From Paenibacillus periandrae (GTDB lineage Bacteria > Bacillota > Bacilli > Paenibacillales > NBRC-103111): 64,000 bases of DNA. This document shows, one piece after another, positions 36,588 to 45,840 of this stretch. The stretch lies in NCBI RefSeq assembly GCF_022458865.1, contig NZ_JAJNMU010000001.1, positions 62,001 through 126,000 on the forward strand, written 5' to 3'. The notes under the pieces were generated by a model that was given only the letters and a program-made list of their open reading frames with translations, made no database searches and was not told where the DNA came from. How positions within the stretch are numbered: the stretch's first letter is position 1; each line of letters begins with the position of its first letter. The translations under genes were made by a program, and so were the position numbers.

Positions 36588-37742
36588 TTACATTTTGCGA
36601 ACAAAACCGTCCATACGGTCCAGCGCTTGCTCAAGAACTTCCATACTATAAGCATAGGATATCCGAATGTAGCCTTCTCCATAGATGGAAAATGCGTCCC
36701 CAGGCACAACAGCAACCTTATGCTCATTCAGCAACCTCATTGTAAAGTCCATTGAGGATAGCTTGAAACGTTCAACCGATGGAAATAAATAAAAAGCTCC
36801 CTCGGGCTTTTCCAGTTCGAATCCCATCTGCAGTAAGCGATTGTACACATAGTCTCTACGCTGCATATAAGCTTCCTTCATAGGCAATGCATCATCCACA
36901 CCGTTCGTCAAAGCCTCCAGCGCCGCATATTGGCTGATCGAGCTTGCACATGTCACATTGTACTGGTGCACTTTAACCATATGCTTAGCCACATACTCCG
37001 GTGCAAAAACAAATCCGATCCGCCAACCGGTCATCGAGTGCGATTTGGATAATCCGTTAATGACAATCGTTTTCTCGCGCATGGAAGGAATCGTAGCGAT
37101 CGAAACATGGGGTTGATCGTAAATCAGCTCACTATAAATTTCGTCAGAAATAACAAAAATCGATTTTTGTTCCAAAAGACTTGCAATATCTGCGAGCTCT
37201 TGACTACTCAGAACCCTTCCCGTCGGATTAGATGGATAACATAAAATGATGCAGCGGGTTTTGTCCGTAATGTGAGGCTCTAACAGCTCAGCTGTCAGTT
37301 TAAAACCATGACTCCGTGTATCCACATAGATCGGTACGCCTCCACACAATCGAATCAAAGGCTCATAACCTGGATAGATCGGCCCAGGAATCAACACTTC
37401 ACTGCCAGGCTCCAGAATCGTCCTTAACGTAATATCCAGCGCCTGACTTGCTCCGGTAGTGACGATAATCTCTGATTCCGATGCATAGTGCATACTATAT
37501 TTGTTCCGCATAAAAGCAGCAGCCGCTTGGCGAAGCTCCAGAAGCCCTGGATTTGCCGTGTAAGTCGTTTTATGTGCATCTATCGCCAGCTTGGCGGCCT
37601 GCAATATATGATCAGGTGTCGGAAAATCCGGCTGACCGATGGTTAAAGAAAGTGCATCCGGAATCTGACTAACCAGATTAGCGATTTTTCGGATTCCCGA
37701 TATTTGAATATCCTTCACACCGGGATTGATCAAATGTTCCAT
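36588..37742 (-). CDS. patA: PLP aminotransferase, probable N-acetyl-LL-diaminopimelate aminotransferase
   Basis: 384 residues, fold-type I aminotransferase. LTIGQPDFPTPDHI, VTTGASQALDI, CYPSNPTGRVLS and the PLP lysine in INGLSKSHSMTGWRIGF are characteristic of the PatA group. PatA uses glutamate to aminate N-acetyl-keto-pimelate between DapH and DapL. With dapH and dapL only 0.6-3 kb away, the three enzymes of the acetylated branch are together, though on opposite strands. GGGGAG precedes the ATG. The general fold is certain; the substrate is inferred from similarity and context. Confidence 0.82.
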   Translation of the reverse strand: MEHLINPGVKDIQISGIRKIANLVSQIPDALSLTIGQPDFPTPDHILQAAKLAIDAHKTTYTANPGLLELRQAAAAFMRNKYSMHYASESEIIVTTGASQALDITLRTILEPGSEVLIPGPIYPGYEPLIRLCGGVPIYVDTRSHGFKLTAELLEPHITDKTRCIILCYPSNPTGRVLSSQELADIASLLEQKSIFVISDEIYSELIYDQPHVSIATIPSMREKTIVINGLSKSHSMTGWRIGFVFAPEYVAKHMVKVHQYNVTCASSISQYAALEALTNGVDDALPMKEAYMQRRDYVYNRLLQMGFELEKPEGAFYLFPSVERFKLSSMDFTMRLLNEHKVAVVPGDAFSIYGEGYIRISYAYSMEVLEQALDRMDGFVRKM

Positions 37743-37758
37743 TGTCGTCTCCCCAATC

Positions 37759-38706
37759 TTAGCGATTTTTCAAAATATGGATCAAATGCTGCATATCCAC
37801 AGGAATTTCCGCTTCAAACTGTAAATGCTCTCCGGTTCTTGGGTGTGTGAAGCCAAGTATGGCGGCATGCAGCGCTTGTCCATCCATCGTCGCACCTTTG
37901 CCGCGGGAAGGCCCGTAAGCAGGATCTCCTACAAGCGGATGACCAATAAACTTCATATGCACCCGAATTTGATGGGTTCTGCCGGTTTCAAGCCTGAGCT
38001 CCAGCAAGGTATGATCACCATAACGTTCAAGCACAGCAAAATGTGTTACCGCCTTCTTACTGTTGCGCTCTGTTACTGTATACAATTTACGATCGAAAGG
38101 GTCTCTGCCTATTGGTGCATCCACCGTACCTTGCTCATGCGTCACATTTCCGTGAACTACGGCCAAATATTTTCTGACCACCGTATGTTCCTTAAGCTGC
38201 GCGGCCAATGACTGGTGCGCTGAATCATTTTTGGCAGCCATCAGCAATCCAGAGGTATCTTTATCAATTCGATGGACGATTCCAGGGCGCATCACCCCAT
38301 TAATCCCGGATAAATCTTGACAATGGTACAGCAATGCGTTAACCAACGTGCCGCTGTAGTGGCCAGGAGCTGGATGAACAACAAGCCCTCTTGGCTTATT
38401 GATGACAATCATGTCTCCATCCTCGTAAACCACTTCGAGCGGAATGTTCTCAGCTGTCAGATTCAATTCTTCCGGTTCAGGTGTCATCAGCTCCAGATGG
38501 TCTCCTGTCGACAGCTTATAATTCGCCTTAACAGGTACACCATTAACTTTCAGATGACCGTCCTTGATCCATTGCTGGACCAGACTGCGGGATACGTCCT
38601 CATCAGACGCTTCAGTTACGAATTTATCAACCCGTTCGCCTTGATCCTGAGCCTCTGCAATCCATTCTTTCCGATTCTCCAATTCTTCTTGTTCAGAAAC
38701 AGACAT
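37759..38706 (-). CDS. RluD/RluA-family 23S rRNA pseudouridine synthase
   Basis: 315 residues: N-terminal S4 RNA-binding domain (about 22-80, VDKFVTEASDEDVSRSLVQ) and a RluA catalytic domain with the invariant aspartate in VHRIDKDTSGLL and the motif ETGRTHQIRVHM. It matches B. subtilis YlyB in order (directly after lspA). It starts three bases after the lspA stop codon. Confidence 0.92.
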   Translation of the reverse strand: MSVSEQEELENRKEWIAEAQDQGERVDKFVTEASDEDVSRSLVQQWIKDGHLKVNGVPVKANYKLSTGDHLELMTPEPEELNLTAENIPLEVVYEDGDMIVINKPRGLVVHPAPGHYSGTLVNALLYHCQDLSGINGVMRPGIVHRIDKDTSGLLMAAKNDSAHQSLAAQLKEHTVVRKYLAVVHGNVTHEQGTVDAPIGRDPFDRKLYTVTERNSKKAVTHFAVLERYGDHTLLELRLETGRTHQIRVHMKFIGHPLVGDPAYGPSRGKGATMDGQALHAAILGFTHPRTGEHLQFEAEIPVDMQHLIHILKNR

Positions 38707-38709
38707 AAC

Positions 38710-39201
38710 TTACGCGCCTCTCTTTTCTTTTCTCCAGCTGATGATGGAATCGATAAAAATGAGTGCTACACCAATGCAGATCGCTGAATCCGCAATATTA
38801 AAAATTGGATAGGTATAGTCAACAGGGCTACCAAAACCATTAAATTGGAAACGAAATTTCAGAAAGTCGACCACTTCACCGAATAAAGCCCGATCAACAA
38901 AGTTCCCCAAAGCTCCACCCAATAGCAGGCTTAGTGCAACAGGCAGCAGCTTTTTGCCCTCTTTATAGCTTTTGCGAAGATAAATAATAATTCCAGTCGC
39001 GACAACCAACGTGATCACAATAAAAAACCACCGTTGATCCTGCATAATGCCAAAAGCAGCACCGCGATTCCGATGTGACGTAATTTGAAAAAATTCACCA
39101 ATCACCGAAACTGCTTCATTTAATTCCAATCGATTCACAATCAGCCATTTGGTGACCTGATCCAAAATCAATACCACTAACGCATATAAATAATATCTCA
39201 A
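38710..39201 (-). CDS. lspA: Lipoprotein signal peptidase (signal peptidase II)
   Basis: 163 residues, four membrane helices. The two catalytic aspartates lie in ALGNFVDRALFGEVVDF and FNIADSAICIG, and NRGAAFGI is conserved. It cleaves lipidated prolipoproteins such as the solute-binding protein in this window. The TTG at 39201 follows AAGGAG by eight bases; a longer frame starting at 39252 adds a charged, non-conserved tail and was rejected. Confidence 0.95.
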   Translation of the reverse strand: MRYYLYALVVLILDQVTKWLIVNRLELNEAVSVIGEFFQITSHRNRGAAFGIMQDQRWFFIVITLVVATGIIIYLRKSYKEGKKLLPVALSLLLGGALGNFVDRALFGEVVDFLKFRFQFNGFGSPVDYTYPIFNIADSAICIGVALIFIDSIISWRKEKRGA

Positions 39202-39321
39202 CGCTACAGCTCCTTTTTCGCTTCCTGCTCCAGATTTACGCCTTACACCCATGATTTACCTATGTAAAAAACTTCGTTTCTGCAAAAAATAGCAGCAATG
39301 CTTTCAAAGGAGGCGTACTTG

Positions 39322-40089
39322 ATGACTCATGATCCTCATCCAATCAGCTCTCAGCAATTGCAATCGTTACGCTCAATTTTACTTGAAGAAAAACAATGGC
39401 TGCAGAACGAGAGAGAAAGCAACAGCCATTTTGGTCTCTCCGACTCCCTTCGTGATCAGACGGGCGAGCTATCGACTAATGATAATCATCCAGCCGATTT
39501 AGGGTCAGAAATGTTTGAACGCAGTAAAGATATAGCTTTAAACGTTAACCTGGAAAGTCATTTTACCCAAGTTGCAGAAGCACTGGAACGAATCGACAAG
39601 GGTCAATATGGCATCTGCCAGAGCTGTGGCGCTCCTATTTCTTTTGAACGACTAGAGGCTGTGCCTACTACCTTATATTGCAAAAAACACGTTCCTGACG
39701 CTCCTGACATGGAATATCGTCCGGTTGAAGAAGATATTCTGGCCCCGCCGTTCGGCAGAACAAGTCTGGACGAACTTGATAAGGAAACCGAATTTGATGG
39801 CGAAGATGCCTGGCAAATCGTTGAAAGCTGGGGCAGCTCCAATTCACCGGCTATGGCAGACAACCCCAACATTTCTAATAACTATAACGACATGGAAATT
39901 GAAGCTGACGAGCAGGTTGGCTACGTGGAAGCTTTTGAAAGCTTTTTGGCAACGGATATATATGGTCAACACGTTACTTTGATCAGAAATCGAGCCTATA
40001 ACGAGTATATCCATAACAATGAAGGTGAAGGTTTGCTAGAGCTTGACCCGCAGGATAGCGAAGATGATACGTATACGGATCTCACTTAA
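39322..40089 (+). CDS. DksA/TraR zinc-finger protein of the YteA/YlyA type
   Basis: 255 residues. The N-terminal half is an acidic coiled coil (about 10-90). A DksA-type finger follows (CQSCGAPISFERLEAVPTTLYCKKH, quoted in parts: CQSCG, then LYCKKH), in which the usual fourth cysteine is replaced by histidine. The C-terminal 120 residues are very acidic. B. subtilis has YlyA at this position between ileS and lspA, and YlyA is reported to act with RNA polymerase during spore development. AAAGGAGG lies 8 bases before ATG 39322. It is transcribed against both neighbours, and its stop abuts the DUF5665 stop. Confidence 0.82.
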   Translation: MTHDPHPISSQQLQSLRSILLEEKQWLQNERESNSHFGLSDSLRDQTGELSTNDNHPADLGSEMFERSKDIALNVNLESHFTQVAEALERIDKGQYGICQSCGAPISFERLEAVPTTLYCKKHVPDAPDMEYRPVEEDILAPPFGRTSLDELDKETEFDGEDAWQIVESWGSSNSPAMADNPNISNNYNDMEIEADEQVGYVEAFESFLATDIYGQHVTLIRNRAYNEYIHNNEGEGLLELDPQDSEDDTYTDLT

Positions 40090-40488
40090 CTAATAAGTTC
40101 TTCCCTCCAATTGATATTGGACATGCTTGATGATATCAGCTATATAGTCTCCGATTATTGGCAAATTCAAGGCGCCCAACAATTGAAGAACATACAGAAT
40201 CGTCGTAGCAAACACAGTAAAGCCAATCGCGATCCCGACACCTCTTGCTAAACCAGCCAGTAAATTCGAGAAAATGAGCTTACGCGGACTGTTGAGCAGA
40301 TCCACATAATCGGCAATTTGGGTTCGTTCCATCTGATTTGCAATCTTGGTCACTTGCTTATGGATACTTTCCATCAGCTTCCGATCCGGCAATGTTTGAT
40401 GTCCGCTCAAACCCATTCCTCCAGACTTTCTTATGAGACTCATCCCATTGGCAGAGTTGTTTTCCTTCTGCTGCCGGGATGAGTCCAT
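40090..40488 (-). CDS. DUF5665 small membrane protein
   Basis: 132 residues: a charged N-terminal half (to about residue 78), then SPRKLIFSNLLAGLARGVG and one or two hydrophobic helices (about 82-115). This matches the remembered DUF5665 family, usually near ileS in Paenibacillaceae. It begins seven bases after the ileS stop with no strong ribosome site, so translation is probably coupled. Function unknown. Confidence 0.7.
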   Translation of the reverse strand: MDSSRQQKENNSANGMSLIRKSGGMGLSGHQTLPDRKLMESIHKQVTKIANQMERTQIADYVDLLNSPRKLIFSNLLAGLARGVGIAIGFTVFATTILYVLQLLGALNLPIIGDYIADIIKHVQYQLEGRTY

Positions 40489-40495
40489 TTTCTAG

Positions 40496-43264
40496 TTATA
40501 CCTCTACCCTTAGCTTGATAACTTCCGCGCAGCGTTTGCACAAGGTCGGATGTTCCGCATCCAGACCCACATCCTTGGTAACATTCCAGCAGCGCTCACA
40601 TTTTTCACCCTCAGCTACTTTCACCTGCACAGACAGCCCTTTTGATGAACGAGCACTCTCTGGTGCCGTTGCTCCAGCCTCATGAACCTCAACGGCAGAA
40701 ACAATAAATAATTGCTCCAATTGCTCTAAGTCGGCTAATAGCTGTGCCTGCTCCGCATTAGGATACAGATGAACGGCTGCACCAAGCGAATTTCCGATCA
40801 TTTTTTCCTTACGTGCATCCTCCAAAGCCTTTAGAACATCATCACGAACATCGATAAACTGCTCCCACTTGGATTCCATCTTTTCATCGAACAGCGTCAC
40901 ATCCACTTCAGGCAGCTCGCTTAGTTGAATACTGTCCAACTCAGTACCTGGAATGTACTTCCATACTTCATCCGCGGTATGCGGCAAAATCGGAGCAATT
41001 AATTTAGTTATTACCGTCAAGGCATCATATAATACGGTTTGCGCTGCTTTTCTACCCGAATCGGACGGGGCGCTTGCGTAAAGTCTGTCTTTAATAATGT
41101 CCAGATAAAAAGCACTCATCTCCACTGCGCAGAAATGGTGTACAGACTGATACACAATATGAAATTCATAAGCGTCGTATGCCTTGATAACACGGTCTGT
41201 CATCCGGTTTAAACGTGCCAGTGCAAAACGGTCCAGCTCATTCATTTGGTCAGGAGCCACACGATCTGCTGTCGGGTTAAAGTCAGATAAATTCCCCAAC
41301 AGGAAACGCAGCGTGTTCCGAATCTTGCGATACACTTCCGTAATTTGATTCAAAATATTGTCCGAAATGCGCACATCGGATTGGTAATCAACCGAAGAAA
41401 CCCACAGGCGTAAAATATCGGCGCCCAGCTTGTCGCATACTTTATTAGGGTCAATGGTATTGCCCAGTGATTTGGACATTTTACGCCCTTCACCATCCAA
41501 CGTAAACCCATGACTCAAAATTCCTTTATACGGCGACTGTCTGTGCACAGCAACACCCGTAATTAAAGAAGAATTGTACCAGCCGCGATATTGATCAGAA
41601 CCTTCCAAATACAGATCTGCGGGCCATTCCAGCTCGTCTCTTGTTTCAAGAACAGCTACGTGACTGGAGCCCGAATCAAACCATACGTCCATGATGTCGG
41701 TTTCCTTACGGAATTCAGTATCCCCGCTTATTGGGCAAACCGTACCTTCCGGCAATAGCTCGGATGCATCCTTTTGAAACCAGGCATTGGAGCCTTCACG
41801 CTCAAAAATTTGAGCCACATGCTCAATCGTTTCCTTATTAACGAGCGGCACATTGCTGTTTCGTCCGTAAAAAATCGGAATCGGTACTCCCCACACCCGT
41901 TGACGTGAAATGCACCAATCGCCACGATCTGCGATCATGTTATGCAGACGAACCTCGCCCCAAGCGGGAGTCCATTTTACCTTTTTGATTTCCTCCAGCA
42001 TTTCTTCCCGGAACTTGTCTACAGATGCAAACCACTGCTCGGTAGCACGGAAAATAACCGGCTTTTTTGTCCGCCAATCATGCGGATATTGATGCTGGAT
42101 CAAGCTCATATGCAGCAAATGCCCTGATTCTTTCAGCATTTCAGTGATCACTTTATTGCCCTTATCGTAGAACATTCCTTCAAAGCCTGGCGCTTCTGCC
42201 GTAAAATGACCTTGATCATCAACAGGACACAGCACACCAAGATTGTAGCGTTGGCCGATCACAAAGTCATCTTCCCCGTGACCCGGCGCGGTATGTACAC
42301 AACCCGTACCCGCTTCCAGTGTGACATGATCTCCTACCATGACAAGTGATATCCGATCGTAGAACGGATGCTGACACAACACATGCTCAAGCTCACTGCC
42401 CTTAATTTGCGACAATACCTTAACATCCGTCCAGCCAATTTCCTTGGATACGGCTTCGAGCAAGCCTTGAGCCACCACATACTTTTTACCTTCCACTTCG
42501 ACAAGCACATATTCAAAATCAGGATGCAAAGAAATACCCAGATTGGCAGGCAGCGTCCAAGGTGTCGTCGTCCAAATCACAATCGAAGCATCCTCAGGCA
42601 GCTTGCCTTTACCGTCTTTCACTTGAAAAGCGACATACACAGAGGTAGACGTTTTATCCTGATATTCGATTTCTGCTTCAGCTAGCGCACTTTCCGAGGA
42701 GGGGGACCAATAGACCGGCTTAAGTCCTTTATAAATATAGCCTTTGTTCACCATTTCACCAAATACGCGGATCTGCTGAGCTTCGTATTTGGGCTGTAGT
42801 GTAATATAAGGATTGTTCCAATCGCCGCGAACGCCTAAGCGTTTGAATTGCGCCTTCTGCCGTTCAACCGATTGCAGTGCGTAGTCCTTACAGTATTCGC
42901 GAAACTCATGAACGCTCATTTTTTTACGGTCAATTTTGTCGTTGTTGGCAACAGCCTGCTCAATCGGCAAACCATGTGTATCCCATCCTGGAACGTAAGG
43001 AGCGTCGTAGCCCTGCATCGTTTTGAAGCGTACAATAATATCTTTAAGTACCTTGTTCAACGCATGTCCAATATGAATATCGCCATTCGCATAAGGAGGT
43101 CCATCATGCAAAATAAATTTGGGTTTTCCCTTCCGGCTCTCCTGTACCTTGCTATAAATATCAATGTCTTCCCAATGCTGCTGCATGCCTGGTTCCGCTT
43201 GCGGCAAGTTGCCTCTCATCGGAAAATCAGTTTGTAATAGGTTTAATGTTTTACCATAATCCAT
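40496..43264 (-). CDS. ileS: Isoleucyl-tRNA synthetase
   Basis: 922 residues, the Gram-positive (eukaryal-unlike) IleRS length. The class I HIGH motif occurs as [12 protein letters not shown], the KMSKS loop as [10 protein letters not shown], with an editing domain between (about 190-400). The C-terminal zinc site is CERCWN...CKRCAEV. AAGGAG precedes the ATG. Expression is controlled by the T-box leader upstream. Confidence 0.97.
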   Translation of the reverse strand: MDYGKTLNLLQTDFPMRGNLPQAEPGMQQHWEDIDIYSKVQESRKGKPKFILHDGPPYANGDIHIGHALNKVLKDIIVRFKTMQGYDAPYVPGWDTHGLPIEQAVANNDKIDRKKMSVHEFREYCKDYALQSVERQKAQFKRLGVRGDWNNPYITLQPKYEAQQIRVFGEMVNKGYIYKGLKPVYWSPSSESALAEAEIEYQDKTSTSVYVAFQVKDGKGKLPEDASIVIWTTTPWTLPANLGISLHPDFEYVLVEVEGKKYVVAQGLLEAVSKEIGWTDVKVLSQIKGSELEHVLCQHPFYDRISLVMVGDHVTLEAGTGCVHTAPGHGEDDFVIGQRYNLGVLCPVDDQGHFTAEAPGFEGMFYDKGNKVITEMLKESGHLLHMSLIQHQYPHDWRTKKPVIFRATEQWFASVDKFREEMLEEIKKVKWTPAWGEVRLHNMIADRGDWCISRQRVWGVPIPIFYGRNSNVPLVNKETIEHVAQIFEREGSNAWFQKDASELLPEGTVCPISGDTEFRKETDIMDVWFDSGSSHVAVLETRDELEWPADLYLEGSDQYRGWYNSSLITGVAVHRQSPYKGILSHGFTLDGEGRKMSKSLGNTIDPNKVCDKLGADILRLWVSSVDYQSDVRISDNILNQITEVYRKIRNTLRFLLGNLSDFNPTADRVAPDQMNELDRFALARLNRMTDRVIKAYDAYEFHIVYQSVHHFCAVEMSAFYLDIIKDRLYASAPSDSGRKAAQTVLYDALTVITKLIAPILPHTADEVWKYIPGTELDSIQLSELPEVDVTLFDEKMESKWEQFIDVRDDVLKALEDARKEKMIGNSLGAAVHLYPNAEQAQLLADLEQLEQLFIVSAVEVHEAGATAPESARSSKGLSVQVKVAEGEKCERCWNVTKDVGLDAEHPTLCKRCAEVIKLRVEV

Positions 43265-43290
43265 TCATGTTCATCTCCTTCGTTATATAC

Positions 43291-43565
43291 AAAAAAACCT
43301 CCCATCCCCATAGGGACGAGAAGCCTCGCGTTACCACCCTGATTAAGACTTGCAGCTGTCGCCAGACTTCCGTTCAGAAATCTTCGGCTTGCAGCCCAAT
43401 AGCCTTCACTCAATAATCGTTAACGGGATTAGCCGATCCTCTCTACTGCGGGTTCAAGAGAATGCTCCTGGGTGATTTTCCATTACTGCAAAGATCGGGC
43501 TCGCACCAATCCCCGACTCGCTTTTCCTTGCGTACGTAACCTACTCTTCCCACTCATCGCTTTTT
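43291..43565 (-). promoter_or_regulatory. T-box leader of ileS (isoleucine)
   Basis: This fills the 342-base gap between divIVA and ileS. On the minus strand: AGTAG near the start of stem I, a specifier candidate ATC (Ile) at 43474-43476 within GAAAATCACC, the T-box AGGGTGGTAACGCGAGG (43324-43340), and a terminator CTTCTCGTCCC / GGGGATGGGAGG with T7 (43291-43323). Uncharged tRNA-Ile would promote read-through. The specifier was assigned by pattern and agreement with ileS, not by folding. Confidence 0.92.
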
Positions 43566-43571
43566 GTGATC

Positions 43572-43600
43572 ATTGTAGCAGTTTATTTTGCAATAGGCAA
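43572..43600 (-). promoter_or_regulatory. Promoter of the ileS T-box transcript
   Basis: On the minus strand TTGCCT (43595-43600) and TACAAT (43572-43577) are 17 bases apart. It overlaps the last codons of divIVA, so ileS has its own promoter. Confidence 0.75.
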
Positions 43601-43606
43601 GCCAAC

Positions 43607-44086
43607 TTAAGCTTGTTCAATTTCGATCCGTTCCATAGCATTCCAATCCTCTTGACCGAGCAGTTCCAGCTGTGCTTCCAACAGTGTGCGAAAGCGGGTA
43701 CGATAGATCGAAGCCTGCTTTTTGAGCTCTTCGATTTCCACAGAAATTTTGCGGGATTTGGTCAGAGATTCATTAATAATCCGGTCCGCATTTTTCTCGG
43801 CTTCCTTTATAATGAGCTGCGCTTCTTTTTTGGAATTGTTCCTTAATTCGTCGGCAGCCTCCTGAGCCACGATAATGGTCTTGCTCAAGGTTTCTTCAAT
43901 ACTGGAAAAATGATTAAGACGCTCCTGGATCGCAGCCAGCTGATTTTGCAAGTCCTTATTCTCACGGATATTTGCCTCATAATCTTTGATGATTTGGTCC
44001 AAAAACTCGTTTACTTGATCTTCATCATAACCTCGGAATGATCGGCCAAATTCTTTATTATGTATATCCAACGGTGTTAAAGCCAT
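43607..44086 (-). CDS. divIVA: Cell-division initiation / pole-targeting protein DivIVA
   Basis: 159 residues. The N-terminal membrane-curvature-binding segment LTPLDIHNKEFGRSFRGYDEDQVNEFLD is diagnostic, followed by coiled coil to about residue 140. DivIVA marks septa and poles and, in spore formers, helps anchor the chromosome origin. AGGAGGTGCAGCA precedes the ATG. A terminator overlaps the end of the upstream ylmH, so a promoter is likely in the 144-base gap. Confidence 0.94.
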   Translation of the reverse strand: MALTPLDIHNKEFGRSFRGYDEDQVNEFLDQIIKDYEANIRENKDLQNQLAAIQERLNHFSSIEETLSKTIIVAQEAADELRNNSKKEAQLIIKEAEKNADRIINESLTKSRKISVEIEELKKQASIYRTRFRTLLEAQLELLGQEDWNAMERIEIEQA

Positions 44087-44213
44087 TGCTGCACCTCCTG
44101 AAAATTTGACATCAGTCCGGAAATCTCCGAGACCTGCTGTCCGACGCGTATTGCTATATTCGACGACACCTTCGTTATTTCCTTCATTTATCTAAAAAAA
44201 CCTGAAAATTTTA

Positions 44214-44249
44214 ACAAAAAAAATCGGCAATCACGCATATTTGCCGATT
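44214..44249 (-). terminator. Terminator at the end of ylmH
   Basis: AATCGGCA (44242-44249 on the minus strand) pairs with TGCCGATT (44222-44229), followed by a long T run. The hairpin includes the ylmH stop codon. Confidence 0.8.
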
Positions 44250-45019
44250 CTTAACCGATATCTTCCTTTTTTCGTGACACCTTCTATTTCCAGTACCTGA
44301 AACCTCCCAAAGCCCTGTAAGGAGATAACATCACCAGACTTTAAAGGCTTGCTCGGATCCTCTTCCTGCTTCCAGTTCAGCTTGCAGCGTCCCGCTTTAA
44401 TGGGAATCAGGATTTTGGCACGGCTCAGATGATATACGTCACTGACGATACCATCCAGACGAAGTGAAGCCACAGACAGCGTCATTTCTTCAAGTCTTGT
44501 TGGTGGCACCTGCAGTTGGTCAAGTGTTAGCTGTTGAGTCTGAACATGCACGCGATGCACCTGCTGCAAATTCAGCCGCATATAATCAGCTACTTCCGAT
44601 GCCACGATAAACTGACAGCCTTGATCGGTTACATAAATATCTCCGATTTTCTCCCGCTTCATACCGAGCGCCAGAATCGAACCCATGTAATCACCATGGT
44701 CCAGATCCTTCAGCTTATTGTCTAATGAAGATACAGAGATCAAGCTGATTCCCATTTCCTCTTTATCCAATGCGCGGTATTCAGGCGCTACAAAAGCTCT
44801 CTTTCGTTCTGCTTGCTCATGTCCACCATCAAACCGGATATGGATATCCAGACTTCGATTTGCAAGCGTAGATAAAATGAAAGCCTGCCTTGGGTCCAGA
44901 AAATCGGTTAGTTTAACCATGTGCTGCTCCGCGCGTGCAATCCATTCGGCAGCCTTATCCACAAAACGATGCTCATCCGGATGGAAGTGAGTGTATACTG
45001 GTTCCCTGTTCTTTTCCAT
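44231..45019 (-). CDS. ylmH: S4-domain RNA-binding protein YlmH
   Basis: 262 residues: an N-terminal alpha/beta domain and a C-terminal S4 domain (about 185-260, LRLDGIVSDVYHLSRAKILIPIKAGRCKLNW). It belongs to the conserved ylm division cluster. YlmH binds RNA/ribosomes and is reported to act in ribosome rescue. The start is ATG 45019, overlapping the ylmG stop (TGATG); a GTG one codon earlier is possible. Confidence 0.9.
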   Translation of the reverse strand: MEKNREPVYTHFHPDEHRFVDKAAEWIARAEQHMVKLTDFLDPRQAFILSTLANRSLDIHIRFDGGHEQAERKRAFVAPEYRALDKEEMGISLISVSSLDNKLKDLDHGDYMGSILALGMKREKIGDIYVTDQGCQFIVASEVADYMRLNLQQVHRVHVQTQQLTLDQLQVPPTRLEEMTLSVASLRLDGIVSDVYHLSRAKILIPIKAGRCKLNWKQEEDPSKPLKSGDVISLQGFGRFQVLEIEGVTKKGRYRLRIGKYA

Positions 45020-45288
45020 CACTTAATAAAAAACAACAGGACAGCTGCAATACCTTGCCCAACAAAGCGTAAAGCAATCAGCGCAACGATCGGCGAGATA
45101 TCGATAACTCCGGCGATAGGTGGAATAAACCGACGAAAAATGGACAAATACGGTTCGCACAGCTTGCCCAATATTTCACCGATAAAGCTTTCTTTTGCAC
45201 TAGGCAGCCATGATAACAGCACGTAGGCGATCAGCATGTATGTATAGATTTCAATAAGTGTGTTAACGTAGCCAACAATAGCAAACAA
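45019..45288 (-). CDS. ylmG: YggT-family membrane protein YlmG
   Basis: 89 residues with two membrane helices (about 5-30 and 57-85) and the family motif LCEPYLSIFRRFIPPIAGVIDISPIVALI. YggT/YlmG proteins are linked to division-site or nucleoid organisation. TTG 45288 follows GAGGTGA by about five bases; GTG 45297 overlaps that site. It is coupled to ylmH. Confidence 0.9.
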   Translation of the reverse strand: MFAIVGYVNTLIEIYTYMLIAYVLLSWLPSAKESFIGEILGKLCEPYLSIFRRFIPPIAGVIDISPIVALIALRFVGQGIAAVLLFFIK

Positions 45289-45320
45289 ACGATTCACCTC
45301 GATTTAAAATGTGGTTGGTG

Positions 45321-45743
45321 CTAGCCCTCGTTATTCAGTATTTCCGAAATCGAGCCATGAATTTCAACCGTGTCCGGTGTGCACAGAAAAATATTAGGAC
45401 CAATTTTGGAAATCGAACCATTGAGCGCATAGACGGTACCGCTTAAAAAGTCAACAATACGGGTTGCCTGATCCGGGCGAACCAAATGAAGATTGACAAC
45501 GACTGGGCGGCGTGAACGCAAGTGGTCGGCAATTTCCTGTGTATCCTCATAGGACTTTGGTTCATTCAGTATAACTCGGACCTGCTTGGCTGAATGTATG
45601 CTGACGATGTTTCCTTTATTTTTACGTTGCTCTACGGGATTGGTTTCATGTTCTTCAGCATGCTCAGTGACATGCTCACGTTCCGTAATCTCTTCTTCTT
45701 CCTGAATCCCGATAAAATTCATAAACTTATTCATCACACCCAT
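45321..45743 (-). CDS. sepF: Cell-division protein SepF
   Basis: 140 residues: an N-terminal amphipathic membrane helix (MNKFMNFIGI), an acidic linker, and the SepF core from about residue 48 (VRVILNEPKSYEDTQEIADHL, VVVNLHLV, RIVDFLSGTVYALNGSISKIG, FLCTP). SepF tethers and bundles FtsZ. AAGGAGG lies nine bases before ATG 45743; GTG 45746 would also work. A pair of repeats sits just upstream. Confidence 0.94.
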   Translation of the reverse strand: MGVMNKFMNFIGIQEEEEITEREHVTEHAEEHETNPVEQRKNKGNIVSIHSAKQVRVILNEPKSYEDTQEIADHLRSRRPVVVNLHLVRPDQATRIVDFLSGTVYALNGSISKIGPNIFLCTPDTVEIHGSISEILNNEG

Positions 45744-45761
45744 CACAAATCTCCTCCTTAT

Positions 45762-45831
45762 AGTTTTCGTAGAAAACTGTCTTCGTAAGCATCACTTTAT
45801 AGTTTTCGTATACAACTTACTTCGTAAGCAT
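45762..45831. repeat. Two copies of a small dispersed hairpin repeat
   Basis: Copy 1 (45762-45792) is AGTTTTCGTAGAAAACT then GT and CTTCGTAAGCAT. Copy 2 (45801-45831) is AGTTTTCGTATACAACT then TA and CTTCGTAAGCAT. In copy 1 the first part is a perfect hairpin (AGTTTTC-GTA-GAAAACT). The copies start 39 bases apart, between ylmE and sepF. A related unit lies at 62165-62197. Confidence 0.75.
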
Positions 45832-45840
45832 ACTGCGCGG

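Noticed and set aside
45762-45831. CRISPR array
   Set aside because: Only two units, no spacers of regular length, and the unit recurs elsewhere as a hairpin repeat.
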